Below, piece by piece: positions 1 through 5,830 of a stretch of 9,150 bases of DNA (position 1 is its first letter; each line of letters starts with the position of its first letter). The position numbers and the translations under genes are program-made. Source of the stretch: Planctomycetaceae bacterium (GTDB lineage: Bacteria; Planctomycetota; Planctomycetia; Pirellulales; Pirellulaceae); assembly GCA_002702965.1 (NCBI GenBank), contig PADE01000006.1, forward strand, positions 1 to 9,150, read 5' to 3'. Below the pieces are notes generated by a model. That model made no database searches. It worked only from the letters and a program-made list of their open reading frames with translations, and was not told the DNA's origin.

Positions 1-96
1 GCGCGCAGTCCTCCGAGCGCGCAGTCCTCCGAGCGCGCAGTCCTCCGAGCGCGCAGTCCTCCGAGCGCGCAGTCCTCCGAGCGCGCAGTCCTCCGA
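1..96. repeat. 16-bp tandem repeat, six perfect copies
   Basis: The unit GCGCGCAGTCCTCCGA occurs six times head to tail with no mismatch, and the array begins at the first base of the window, so more copies may lie outside. The next bases (GAGAGTACG) leave the unit. Sixteen is not a multiple of three and the unit contains no stop triplet in any frame, so the array is open on both strands. On the minus strand each unit carries a GGAGG core, but no start codon follows it. The array sits 55 bp before the kinase start. Identical copies suggest recent slippage expansion or homogenisation (inference). Confidence 0.95.
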
Positions 97-150
97 GAGA
101 GTACGCCAGCCACTCGCACCGATCCCACACAGCTCATTCCTTGTGCTACG

Positions 151-1341
151 ATGGGGCGCATGGTGGGCGATCGGACAGAGCAGCAATCCAGCGCAGATCT
201 TGAGCGCACCAAGGACTTGAGTCTACGGCGCGCGCGGCCACCGGCCGAGGTTCCCGGGTACGAACTGCATTACTTTCTCGGTAGCGGGGCTTATGGCGAG
301 GTCTGGGTGGGTGTGGATACCACGACCCGCCGCAAAGTCGCCATCAAGTTCTATCTACACCACGAGGGACTCGACTGGTCGCTGCTGGACCGCGAGACCG
401 AAAAGCTCGTTTTCTTGGCGGCCGATCGATACGTCGTGCAGTTGCTCGACGTGGGATGGGATGCCAGCCCTCCGTACTATGTCATGGAGTACGTCGAAAA
501 CGGCTCGCTCGACGACTATCTCCGCAAGGCGGGTCCGCTACCGGTCAATGAAGCGGTCGAGTTGTTTCGTGAAATCGCGGTGGGCTTACAGCATGCGCAC
601 AGCAAGGGAGTACTCCACTGCGATATCAAGCCAGCCAACATTCTTCTCGACGAAGACCACAAACCGCGGCTGGCAGACTTCGGACAGTCCCGACTCTCGT
701 CCGAACAGTCCCCGGCCCTGGGTACGCTGTTTTTCATGGCACCGGAACAGGCGAGTCTCCAAGCCGCGCCCGACCCGCGTTGGGACGTTTTCGCGCTGGG
801 CGTGTTGCTGTACACGATGTTGACGGGACATCCCCCCTACCGCACGGACCGCGCCCAGGAGGCCATCGACGCTTCCGGCGATCTTCCCCACCGTCTCCAA
901 CAGTATCGCGCATTACTACGGTCCTCGCCGCCAATCACCGAAGACCTCGCGGTCCGCGGGCTGATGGATCGACCGCTCGCGGAAATCGCGCAGCGTTGCC
1001 TGGCGCACGATGCGAGCGACCGTTACGCGTCGATCCAGGAGATCCTGGACGACTTGAGAGCTCGTTCCCGCGCCCGACTCCGGCGTCCATTGATGGTGTT
1101 GGGAGTGGTCGGACCGTTCGTACTCCTGTTCCTGATGACGGTCTTTGCCTGGCGAGGTTACCAGCAGGCGAAGCACCAGTCGACCGATGCCATCCGGCGA
1201 CGGGCTTACGAAAGCAACCGCTTCGCGGCGTTCCATATTGCCCGCCGCCTCGAAGACGAAATCAAGCGGTACTTCGATATCGCCAGATACGAGGCGAATG
1301 AGCCCACGTTCCGTCAACGATTTCAAAAGGTGCATGACTAG
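151..1341 (+). CDS. Membrane Ser/Thr protein kinase, cut short by an in-frame TAG (kinase domain plus first TM helix)
   Basis: This is a Hanks-type Ser/Thr kinase, predicted to phosphorylate proteins in the cytoplasm and to be anchored by one helix. Visible motifs are the glycine loop GSGAYGEVWVG (residues 44-54), VAIK lysine K66, catalytic loop HCDIKPAN (156-163, D158), DFG (176-178), APEQ (197-200) and DVFALGVLLYTMLTG (212-226). A hydrophobic helix spans about 314-334, and an extracytoplasmic stretch follows. The HRD arginine is a cysteine here. The reading frame stops at TAG 1339-1341 but continues open in the same frame to 2400, so this is probably the N-terminal half of a 749-codon sensor kinase. 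ATG 151 is used; ATG 160 is an equally good start, and neither has a clear Shine-Dalgarno site. The frame is also open upstream to base 1, though without a start codon there. Kinase identity is secure; an intact protein is not. Confidence 0.9.
   Translation: MGRMVGDRTEQQSSADLERTKDLSLRRARPPAEVPGYELHYFLGSGAYGEVWVGVDTTTRRKVAIKFYLHHEGLDWSLLDRETEKLVFLAADRYVVQLLDVGWDASPPYYVMEYVENGSLDDYLRKAGPLPVNEAVELFREIAVGLQHAHSKGVLHCDIKPANILLDEDHKPRLADFGQSRLSSEQSPALGTLFFMAPEQASLQAAPDPRWDVFALGVLLYTMLTGHPPYRTDRAQEAIDASGDLPHRLQQYRALLRSSPPITEDLAVRGLMDRPLAEIAQRCLAHDASDRYASIQEILDDLRARSRARLRRPLMVLGVVGPFVLLFLMTVFAWRGYQQAKHQSTDAIRRRAYESNRFAAFHIARRLEDEIKRYFDIARYEANEPTFRQRFQKVHD
1339..1341 (+). other. In-frame amber codon splitting one sensor-kinase gene
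   Basis: The TAG directly follows ...FQKVHD of the kinase polypeptide. Frame 1 continues without a stop from 1342 to 2397 and begins EPLKQISRSQTESDLF. Both sides have coding-like codon choice. The upstream half ends at the start of an extracytoplasmic sensor and the downstream half begins inside one, as expected for a single gene with a point nonsense change. A CAG-to-TAG change would account for it. Alternatives are a sequencing or assembly error, or programmed readthrough. Confidence 0.85.
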
Positions 1342-1434
1342 GAACCGCTGAAGCAGATCTCCCGGTCGCAGACCGAGAGTGATCTATTCGAGAAGCTCCA
1401 ACCTGCATTTGCCGATCAGTCCGAACGGGTAAAG

Positions 1435-2400
1435 TTGCGGGAGCACTTGAAACAGCGACTACAGTTCTACCTACGGGCCGACCAAGAGGAAGGACTGCCG
1501 CCGAGATTTGCCAGCCTGTTTGCGCTCGACGCGGCCGGTACGATGCTAGCGGTTGCCTACGACAATCCGTCTATCCGGTCACAATCGGTGGGTAAGAATT
1601 TTGCCTATCGGACGTACTTTCACGGTGGTCCACATGACCTGGCCGACAAACGGGTACGCCCGCCCCAGGTTTCCCACATTCAAGCTGCGCATCTCTCGGC
1701 CGCGTTTCAGAGTACCACCACTCGGACCTGGAAAATCGGTATCTCGACTCCGATCTTCGAACATCCCGACGGGTCAGGCGAGTTTGCAGGAGTTCTGGTG
1801 TTCACCGTCAGAATTGGCGGTTTCGAGTTTCTCCGCAACGACCGATCCCAGCAACTCGATCGGTTCGCGGTGCTCATTGATGGACGGCGCGATGACGACG
1901 CGGGGGTCATTCTCCAGCATCCGCTCTACACGGGTGATAGCGATGATCCCGATGCCCCCCTTCAAGACACGCAACAATTCGAAGTCTCGCGCGAGCAACT
2001 CGATCGAGTCTCACACGACTGGAGCTACCAGTACCAAGACCCCCTCTCGGCGGCGCCCAATGCTACGGCCTATCAGGGGGCATGGATTGCCGCCATGGAA
2101 CGCGTTCGGCTATCGAAATCCAACGACTCCACAGCTGGCACTGGGCAAGTGGGCGACCTGATCGTCATGGTCCAAGAAAAGGAACAGGCCGCCATTGATC
2201 CGGTCCGGCAACTCGGCAATCAGCTTGTCTGGGAGGGCATCCTGGCGCTGGTCGGGATGCTACTAACCGTTACGTCACTGTGGTTTGTTGTCTTGAGGCT
2301 AAGCGTAGACACCCGCGACAGCGCGAGACAGAAACAGGCACCTAGGCCACCCATTCGCCTGCCTTACCCGACTCTGAAACCAAACTCCACAGAACGGTAG
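1435..2400 (+). CDS. Downstream half of the split sensor kinase: Cache-like sensor domain plus second TM helix
   Basis: This is the C-terminal part of the interrupted receptor kinase. The frame is open from 1342; the coordinates start at the first possible start codon, a TTG at 1435 with no convincing ribosome site. The region around 1495-1630 reads PPRFASLFALDAAGTMLAVAY, then SQSVGKNFAYRTYFHG, which matches the usual Cache pattern of a hydrophobic strand, D..G, and G(K)..-YR-.YF. A second strand set (STPIFEHPDGSGEFAGVLV) follows. A membrane helix is encoded at about 2224-2295, followed by a short basic, proline-rich tail. In the unbroken gene the sensor would lie outside the membrane between two helices and signal to the N-terminal kinase. 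Expressed alone, it would lack the first helix and the kinase, so independent function is doubtful. It should be treated as part of a probable pseudogene. Confidence 0.7.
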   Translation: MREHLKQRLQFYLRADQEEGLPPRFASLFALDAAGTMLAVAYDNPSIRSQSVGKNFAYRTYFHGGPHDLADKRVRPPQVSHIQAAHLSAAFQSTTTRTWKIGISTPIFEHPDGSGEFAGVLVFTVRIGGFEFLRNDRSQQLDRFAVLIDGRRDDDAGVILQHPLYTGDSDDPDAPLQDTQQFEVSREQLDRVSHDWSYQYQDPLSAAPNATAYQGAWIAAMERVRLSKSNDSTAGTGQVGDLIVMVQEKEQAAIDPVRQLGNQLVWEGILALVGMLLTVTSLWFVVLRLSVDTRDSARQKQAPRPPIRLPYPTLKPNSTER

Positions 2401-2455
2401 CCACCACGCAACACCGGCACGAAGCGCCCCCTAAGCGGATTCAGCACCCCGCGAA

Positions 2456-2665
2456 CTAGCGCGGTTTACGGCGCCCCAATTGCGCTGTGCCGGGTTCATC
2501 CGCGACCGCTTCGCCACTCCCCGCCAGTCGAGCTTCGAGTTCGTCCAGACCAACCGTCAAGTGGCGGTAATGTTGGTCGATCCGCTCCAACAACTGCTGC
2601 GCATCGATAGACCCGATCTTGCGATGAACCCGCCGTCGCAATTGCTTTTTCGGTCTCCACGCCAT
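2456..2665 (-). CDS. Small basic hypothetical protein (69 aa)
   Basis: I do not recognise this protein. It begins MAWRPKKQLRRRVHRKIG, a strongly basic N-terminus, followed by a helix-prone segment (about residues 19-49, AQQLLERIDQHYRHL...LDELEARLAG) that could form an amphipathic helix or short coiled coil, and a polar, probably disordered tail. It has no membrane segment or signal peptide. It lies 79 bp after ftsY on the same strand and converges on the kinase gene. A TACACT box six bases before the ATG could give a nearly leaderless mRNA (speculative). The start has AGGGG immediately upstream, too close to be a good Shine-Dalgarno. Amino-acid composition and position favour a real gene, but chance opening in GC-rich DNA cannot be excluded. 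Confidence 0.45.
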   Translation of the reverse strand: MAWRPKKQLRRRVHRKIGSIDAQQLLERIDQHYRHLTVGLDELEARLAGSGEAVADEPGTAQLGRRKPR

Positions 2666-2744
2666 GCCCCTAGTGTAGCAGCCGGTGCGCGATCCCGTAC
2701 AGGCACCGACCGGCCGAACCAGGTTCCGTGTGGCGTTGCGCGAT

Positions 2745-3674
2745 CTACGAAGGACTCTCCATTTCCGTGAACAGAGCGTCTACAAAGGGATCGACGTCGA
2801 ATACGACCAAGTCCTCGGGTTTCTCACCCACCCCGACAAACACCACGGGAAGGTCGAACTGCTGACGAATCGGAATCACCACGCCCCCTTTGGCAGTTCC
2901 ATCGAGTTTCGCGAGCACGATCCCGGTACAACCGGCCGCGTCGGAAAAACCTCGCGCCTGGCTGACACCGTTTTGGCCAGCCGTTGCATCGAGTACCAAC
3001 AAAACCTCGTGCGGTGCCCCGGGAACCTGGTTGCCGACCACGCGGCGAATCTTCTCAAGCTCTCGCATCAAGTTCACTTGAGTCTGCAAGCGGCCCGCAG
3101 TGTCGATAATGCATACCTCAGCGCCATCTTCCCGGGCCTTGGTCACCGCGCGATGCGCGACGCTAGCCGGGTCACTTTGACCGGCGCCGGTCACGATGTC
3201 GACGCCGATTCGCTGTGCCCAGACGGTCAGTTGCTCAACGGCGGCAGCCCGAAACGTATCACCCGCTCCGAGCACGACCCGTTTCCCATCACTTTTGCAA
3301 AGCATCGCTAGTTTGGCGATCGAAGTCGTCTTGCCCGACCCGTTGACACCGACCACCACGATCACCGTCGGTCCCGATTCGGCGAACCGCAGTGGCTGAG
3401 GCGGCTGAGCCAGCAACTCGCGGACTTTCTGCTTGATCACCTCAAACGCGTCGGACATGTGGATCACGCGCCCGCGAAAATCCGTTCCGATCTGTTCGCG
3501 AATCTCGGCCGCAGGCCCGCCGCCCATATCGGTCTTGACGAGAATCGCAAACAACTCGGCGAGGAAGGCGTCGTCCACCAGCCGGCCTTCAGACTTGAAG
3601 AGGTCGCGAATGTCGGTGTTCAGTACCGTGGCCGTTTTTGCCAGGCCCTGTTTGATTCGATCAAAAAGCCCCAT
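2745..3674 (-). CDS. ftsY: Signal recognition particle receptor FtsY
   Basis: FtsY is the SRP receptor GTPase. It docks ribosome-SRP complexes at the inner membrane and forms a heterodimer with Ffh. The 309-residue protein has the N-terminal helical domain (about 1-90, starting MGLFDRIKQGL) and the NG GTPase domain: P-loop GVNGSGKTT (109-117), DTFRAAAVEQL (139-149), DTAGR (191-195), AKLDGTAKGG (255-264, usually TKLD) and GVGEKPEDL (281-289). The long acidic A domain of the E. coli protein is missing, as in many bacteria. The start at 3674 is chosen because the MGLFDR beginning is typical and a GAGGAG ribosome site lies seven bases before it. An in-frame start at 3869 would add 65 residues with no FtsY character. 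It lies 191 bp after nusB and may have its own promoter. Confidence 0.96.
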   Translation of the reverse strand: MGLFDRIKQGLAKTATVLNTDIRDLFKSEGRLVDDAFLAELFAILVKTDMGGGPAAEIREQIGTDFRGRVIHMSDAFEVIKQKVRELLAQPPQPLRFAESGPTVIVVVGVNGSGKTTSIAKLAMLCKSDGKRVVLGAGDTFRAAAVEQLTVWAQRIGVDIVTGAGQSDPASVAHRAVTKAREDGAEVCIIDTAGRLQTQVNLMRELEKIRRVVGNQVPGAPHEVLLVLDATAGQNGVSQARGFSDAAGCTGIVLAKLDGTAKGGVVIPIRQQFDLPVVFVGVGEKPEDLVVFDVDPFVDALFTEMESPS

Positions 3675-3775
3675 CTCTTCGCTCCTCGCAACGCCCCCGT
3701 GGTACTTCTGTTCGCCGTCGTTCCCGGCGCTCGGCCGATTCCAACGACACCGTGGTTTCCCGCCGCGCGGGCCGC

Positions 3776-3804
3776 ATTCTAGCGTCCCACACGAAGACTG
3801 TCTC
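3776..3804 (-). promoter_or_regulatory. Candidate sigma-70-type promoter for ftsY
   Basis: On the minus strand there is GAGACA (3804-3799), a 17-base spacer, and TAGAAT (3781-3776). These match the -35 and -10 consensus at four and five of six positions. Transcription would start near 3769, leaving a leader of about 95 nt before ftsY. It lies in the nusB-ftsY gap. This is prediction from sequence only. Confidence 0.35.
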
Positions 3805-3819
3805 GGGGTCTCAAACCGA

Positions 3820-3831
3820 CCTGGCGCCAGG
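3820..3831. promoter_or_regulatory. 12-bp perfect palindrome between nusB and ftsY
   Basis: CCTGGCGCCAGG is fully self-complementary and sits 35 bp after the nusB stop and 15 bp upstream of the proposed ftsY -35 box. Flanking GA.. and GGTC bases add partial symmetry. It could be a protein-binding operator. It is a weak candidate for a terminator, since a palindrome without a loop makes a poor RNA hairpin and no U-tract follows. Confidence 0.3.
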
Positions 3832-3865
3832 CGGTCAACCAACGGGCGACCGTACCGCAATCGCC

Positions 3866-4273
3866 TCAATCCGCGGCGTCCTGTAGAACCTGGTCGAGAA
3901 TCCCATTGACGAACTGCGGCGACTGCCTCCCGCCAAAGCGGCGTGCCAGTTCAACGGCTTCATTGATCGCAACCGGTCCGGGCGTGTCGGCGTGGAGAAT
4001 CTCGAAAGCTCCCAACCGCAGCACGTTGCGATCGGTCGCCGCCATACGCCCCAACTGCCAATTCATCGCCCGCGCCGCCAGCACCGCATCGAGCGCTGTG
4101 CGGTGAGAGCGTACCCCCGACACCAACGATTTGGCAAACTCAATCAAGGCGGTGTCGCCGCGTAGCCGCCGAGCGAGAAACTCCTCCGTGGCGGTGGGGT
4201 CGGGATCCGGATTGAGGTCGTCCTGATAAAGGACTTGCAGGGCCACCTCGCGAGCTCGGCTACGACGACTCAT
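3866..4273 (-). CDS. nusB: Transcription antitermination factor NusB
   Basis: NusB binds boxA RNA with NusE (ribosomal protein S10) and supports antitermination in rRNA operons. The 135-residue protein is all-helical and of usual length. It starts MSRRSRAREVALQVLYQ, the typical arginine-rich N-terminus. The central NWQLGRMAATDRNVLRLGAFEIL (71-93) and the C-terminal AINEAVELARRFGG plus FVNGILDQV (102-129) are family hallmarks. The start at 4273 has AAGG a few bases upstream. An upstream in-frame start (4375) would add residues without NusB similarity. It follows ribH by 138 bp and precedes ftsY; the three probably share at least some transcripts. Confidence 0.95.
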   Translation of the reverse strand: MSRRSRAREVALQVLYQDDLNPDPDPTATEEFLARRLRGDTALIEFAKSLVSGVRSHRTALDAVLAARAMNWQLGRMAATDRNVLRLGAFEILHADTPGPVAINEAVELARRFGGRQSPQFVNGILDQVLQDAAD

Positions 4274-4411
4274 GGCGGCCTTACACCAGTTCCCGGCGAC
4301 GAGAGCTGGCCTTACAAAACAGCGACAGACAGAATACGCGTATGGCCCGCGCGGACCGCCTCGGCAGCCGCGCAACCGACGGACAACGGGAACCGGTCGA
4401 GCAAATGTACT

Positions 4412-4891
4412 TCAGCGGTTCAGCGACGGCAACCGCCTCAGCAGATCCGCCATCCGCAGCACCGCTTGGGCGCACTCGACTCCCTTGTTGCCGACGGCGC
4501 CACCGGCGCGTTGAATCGCCTGCTCGAGCGATTCGCAGGTCAACAGTCCAAAACCGGTCGGGACACCCGTACTGAGCGCTATCTGTCCTAGGCTGTCACT
4601 GACCTGGCGATTGATGTATTGGTCATGCTGCGTTTCGCCTCGAATGACCGCCCCCAGACAAATCACCCCTGCGTAATCCTGGGTGCGGGCCAATTTGTCG
4701 GCGACGAGCGGAATCTCCCAAGCGCCGGGAACCCACGCCACGTGTACCGACGCGTCGGCGACGCCCGCCTCGACAAGTGTTTCGATCGCTCCCTCCAGCA
4801 AGCGCGTCGTGATCGACTCGTTATAGCGGGATACGACCACCGCAAACCGGTGATCCCGGCCCTCCAACGCACCTTCCAGTACTTGGGGCAT
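4412..4891 (-). CDS. ribH: 6,7-dimethyl-8-ribityllumazine synthase
   Basis: This enzyme condenses 5-amino-6-ribitylaminouracil with 3,4-dihydroxy-2-butanone 4-phosphate to give lumazine, the penultimate step of riboflavin synthesis. It acts in the cytoplasm, usually as a pentamer or a 60-subunit shell. The 159-residue protein shows SRYNESITTRLLEGA (21-35), VPGAWEIP (54-61), GAVIRGETQHDQYI (80-93, with the expected catalytic His at 89), GVPTGFGLLT (109-118) and AVGNKGVECA (132-141). The common GETxHFDYV loop reads HDQYI here. ATG 4891 is used; a GAGGGA site lies six bases upstream. It is first in the ribH-nusB-ftsY series and divergent from the SRPBCC gene, with 265 bp between the two starts. 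Confidence 0.96.
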   Translation of the reverse strand: MPQVLEGALEGRDHRFAVVVSRYNESITTRLLEGAIETLVEAGVADASVHVAWVPGAWEIPLVADKLARTQDYAGVICLGAVIRGETQHDQYINRQVSDSLGQIALSTGVPTGFGLLTCESLEQAIQRAGGAVGNKGVECAQAVLRMADLLRRLPSLNR

Positions 4892-4951
4892 GACCCATCC
4901 CTCTCTGCAGCCGCGGCGTGATCCAAGCGACAACACGAGCGCCGCCACTCA

Positions 4952-4980
4952 TGTATACCCAACCGTGCCGCGGGAACCAA
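4952..4980 (-). promoter_or_regulatory. Candidate promoter for ribH
   Basis: On the minus strand TTGGTT (4980-4975) is followed by a 17-base spacer and TATACA (4957-4952). This places the transcription start near 4945, with a leader of about 54 nt before ribH. The -10 box matches at four of six positions and the -35 at three. A 7-bp inverted repeat flanks the -35 box. No FMN-riboswitch-like conserved segments are seen in the leader. Confidence 0.35.
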
Positions 4981-5001
4981 CGCCCCCTGCGCAAGGCACG
5001 G
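4963..5001. repeat. Inverted repeat CCGTGCC/GGCACGG around the ribH -35 box
   Basis: CCGTGCC (4963-4969) and GGCACGG (4995-5001) are perfect reverse complements separated by 25 bases that contain the proposed ribH -35 box. It may be a regulator-binding site or a chance GC-rich match. A second short perfect hairpin, CGGTC-CTCAA-GACCG, occurs at 5048-5062 in the same intergenic region. Confidence 0.3.
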
Positions 5002-5156
5002 CGTGGGGCTTCGCGCTGCGCCCCTTTGCAACCGAAGGCCACAAACGCGGTCCTCAAGACCGGACGATCGGATGCGCTAACCGATAATTCGAGAGACAAC
5101 GGGTGGTATTTTAAGACACTGTTCAAACCGACAACCACACGTCAAAATCAGGTCCC

Positions 5157-5681
5157 ATGGAAGCACGCCCGTCTCCCACCTTGTCGATTCAACGCAACCG
5201 CACCAGGCCCGGTTTTCAACTCGTCGCCCAACAAACCCTGACGGCCTCCCGGGCAGACGTGTTTGCGTTCTTTGCCGATGCTTTTCAACTCGAGCGGATC
5301 ACACCGCCGTGGCTTCATTTTGCGGTCCTTGCGTCGCGTCCGCTCGAGATCGACGAAGGTGCGGTGATCGATTACCGGCTGCGACTGCGAGGACTTCCGC
5401 TGCGCTGGCGCAGCCGAATCCGTGACTGGCGGCCACCGCTGCGGTTCGTAGATGAACAGTTGCGAGGCCCCTACCGCCGCTGGTACCACGAACACACATT
5501 CTTGGAAGACGGCCCGAACACGATCGTTCGCGATACGGTCGATTACAACGTCCCTGGCGGAGCGCTCGTGCACGGACTATTCGTCAAACACGATTTGCGG
5601 CGGATCTTCCTTTTCCGCCAACAAGCCCTCAGCGAGTTATTTGCACGGTCGGTCGCTCCCAACCGGTGCGAGGAGCCGTGA
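5157..5681 (+). CDS. SRPBCC-fold ligand-binding-like protein (COG4276 type)
   Basis: This 174-residue soluble protein belongs, by pattern, to the SRPBCC/START-like family often labelled 'ligand-binding SRPBCC domain protein'. Its biochemical role is not known. Family signatures are SRADVFAFFADAFQLERITPPWL (31-53), the G..IDYRLRLRGLPLRW stretch (68-84), W.PP.RFVDEQLRGPYRRWYH (91-111), D.V.Y..PGG (126-135) and RRIFLFRQQAL (148-158). These cover nearly the full domain, so the gene appears intact. No signal peptide or membrane helix is seen. ATG 5157 is preceded only by a weak AGG. It is divergent from ribH and 149 bp ahead of miaB; a stem-loop between them argues against obligate co-transcription. 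A ligand cannot be inferred from sequence alone. Confidence 0.85.
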   Translation: MEARPSPTLSIQRNRTRPGFQLVAQQTLTASRADVFAFFADAFQLERITPPWLHFAVLASRPLEIDEGAVIDYRLRLRGLPLRWRSRIRDWRPPLRFVDEQLRGPYRRWYHEHTFLEDGPNTIVRDTVDYNVPGGALVHGLFVKHDLRRIFLFRQQALSELFARSVAPNRCEEP

Positions 5682-5734
5682 AATCGACCGCCTCCCGTGG
5701 CCGTGGTCCGATGTGACTTTTCTCCCCGCTTCGC

Positions 5735-5755
5735 TCTACCGCTCGGCGCGGTAGG
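5735..5755 (+). terminator. Stem-loop after the SRPBCC gene
   Basis: CTACCGC (5736-5742) and GCGGTAG (5748-5754) form a perfect 7-bp stem, extended by a T-G pair, with the five-base loop TCGGC. It begins 54 bp after the stop codon. No T-tract follows, so it is an atypical intrinsic terminator at best. It could instead be an RNA structure in the miaB leader. Confidence 0.4.
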
Positions 5756-5793
5756 ATGGTGCCAAGCGGTTCGTCCGCGACCGGTTGCCCAGT

Positions 5794-5826
5794 AACCTAG
5801 AAACTCCGAAACCTACGAAACTCCGA
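5794..5826 (+). repeat. Imperfect direct duplication just before miaB
   Basis: AACCTAGAAACTCCGA (5794-5809) is followed at once by AACCTACGAAACTCCGA (5810-5826). The two differ by one inserted C. The second copy ends four bases before the miaB ATG, so the pair fills the ribosome-binding region. It looks like a local tandem duplication, and no Shine-Dalgarno site is visible in it. Confidence 0.75.
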
Positions 5827-5830
5827 CGAC

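Noticed and set aside
780..1301. Overlapping plus-strand frame of 173 codons inside the kinase gene
   Set aside because: It is an alternative frame of GC-rich kinase DNA, rich in Arg/Pro, with no domain pattern.
1339..1341. Pyrrolysine (amber-coded) residue in the kinase
   Set aside because: Pyrrolysine is rare and not expected in a kinase sensor domain, and no Pyl genes are visible; a nonsense mutation or sequence error is simpler.
2685..3311. Long plus-strand open frame (208 codons) opposite ftsY
   Set aside because: It is the antisense shadow of the strongly supported ftsY and shows no recognisable protein features.
3675..3869. 65-residue in-frame N-terminal extension of FtsY
   Set aside because: The residues are low-complexity Arg/Gly/Pro-rich without FtsY character, and the internal MGLFDR start at 3674 has a good GAGGAG site at seven bases.
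4334..4343. Palindrome ATACGCGTAT between ribH and nusB
   Set aside because: It is a 10-bp match with no convincing promoter boxes around it, so I cannot assign a role.
4274..4375. N-terminal extension of NusB to 4375
   Set aside because: The added residues are unlike NusB, and the typical MSRRSRARE start at 4273 has an AAGG site.
4892..4948. N-terminal extension of RibH to 4948
   Set aside because: ATG 4891 has a GAGGGA site six bases upstream and gives a standard 159-residue enzyme; the extension overlaps the proposed leader.
5083..5112. GATAAT and TATTTT boxes as plus-strand promoters for the SRPBCC gene
   Set aside because: No acceptable -35 element lies 16-18 bases upstream of either.
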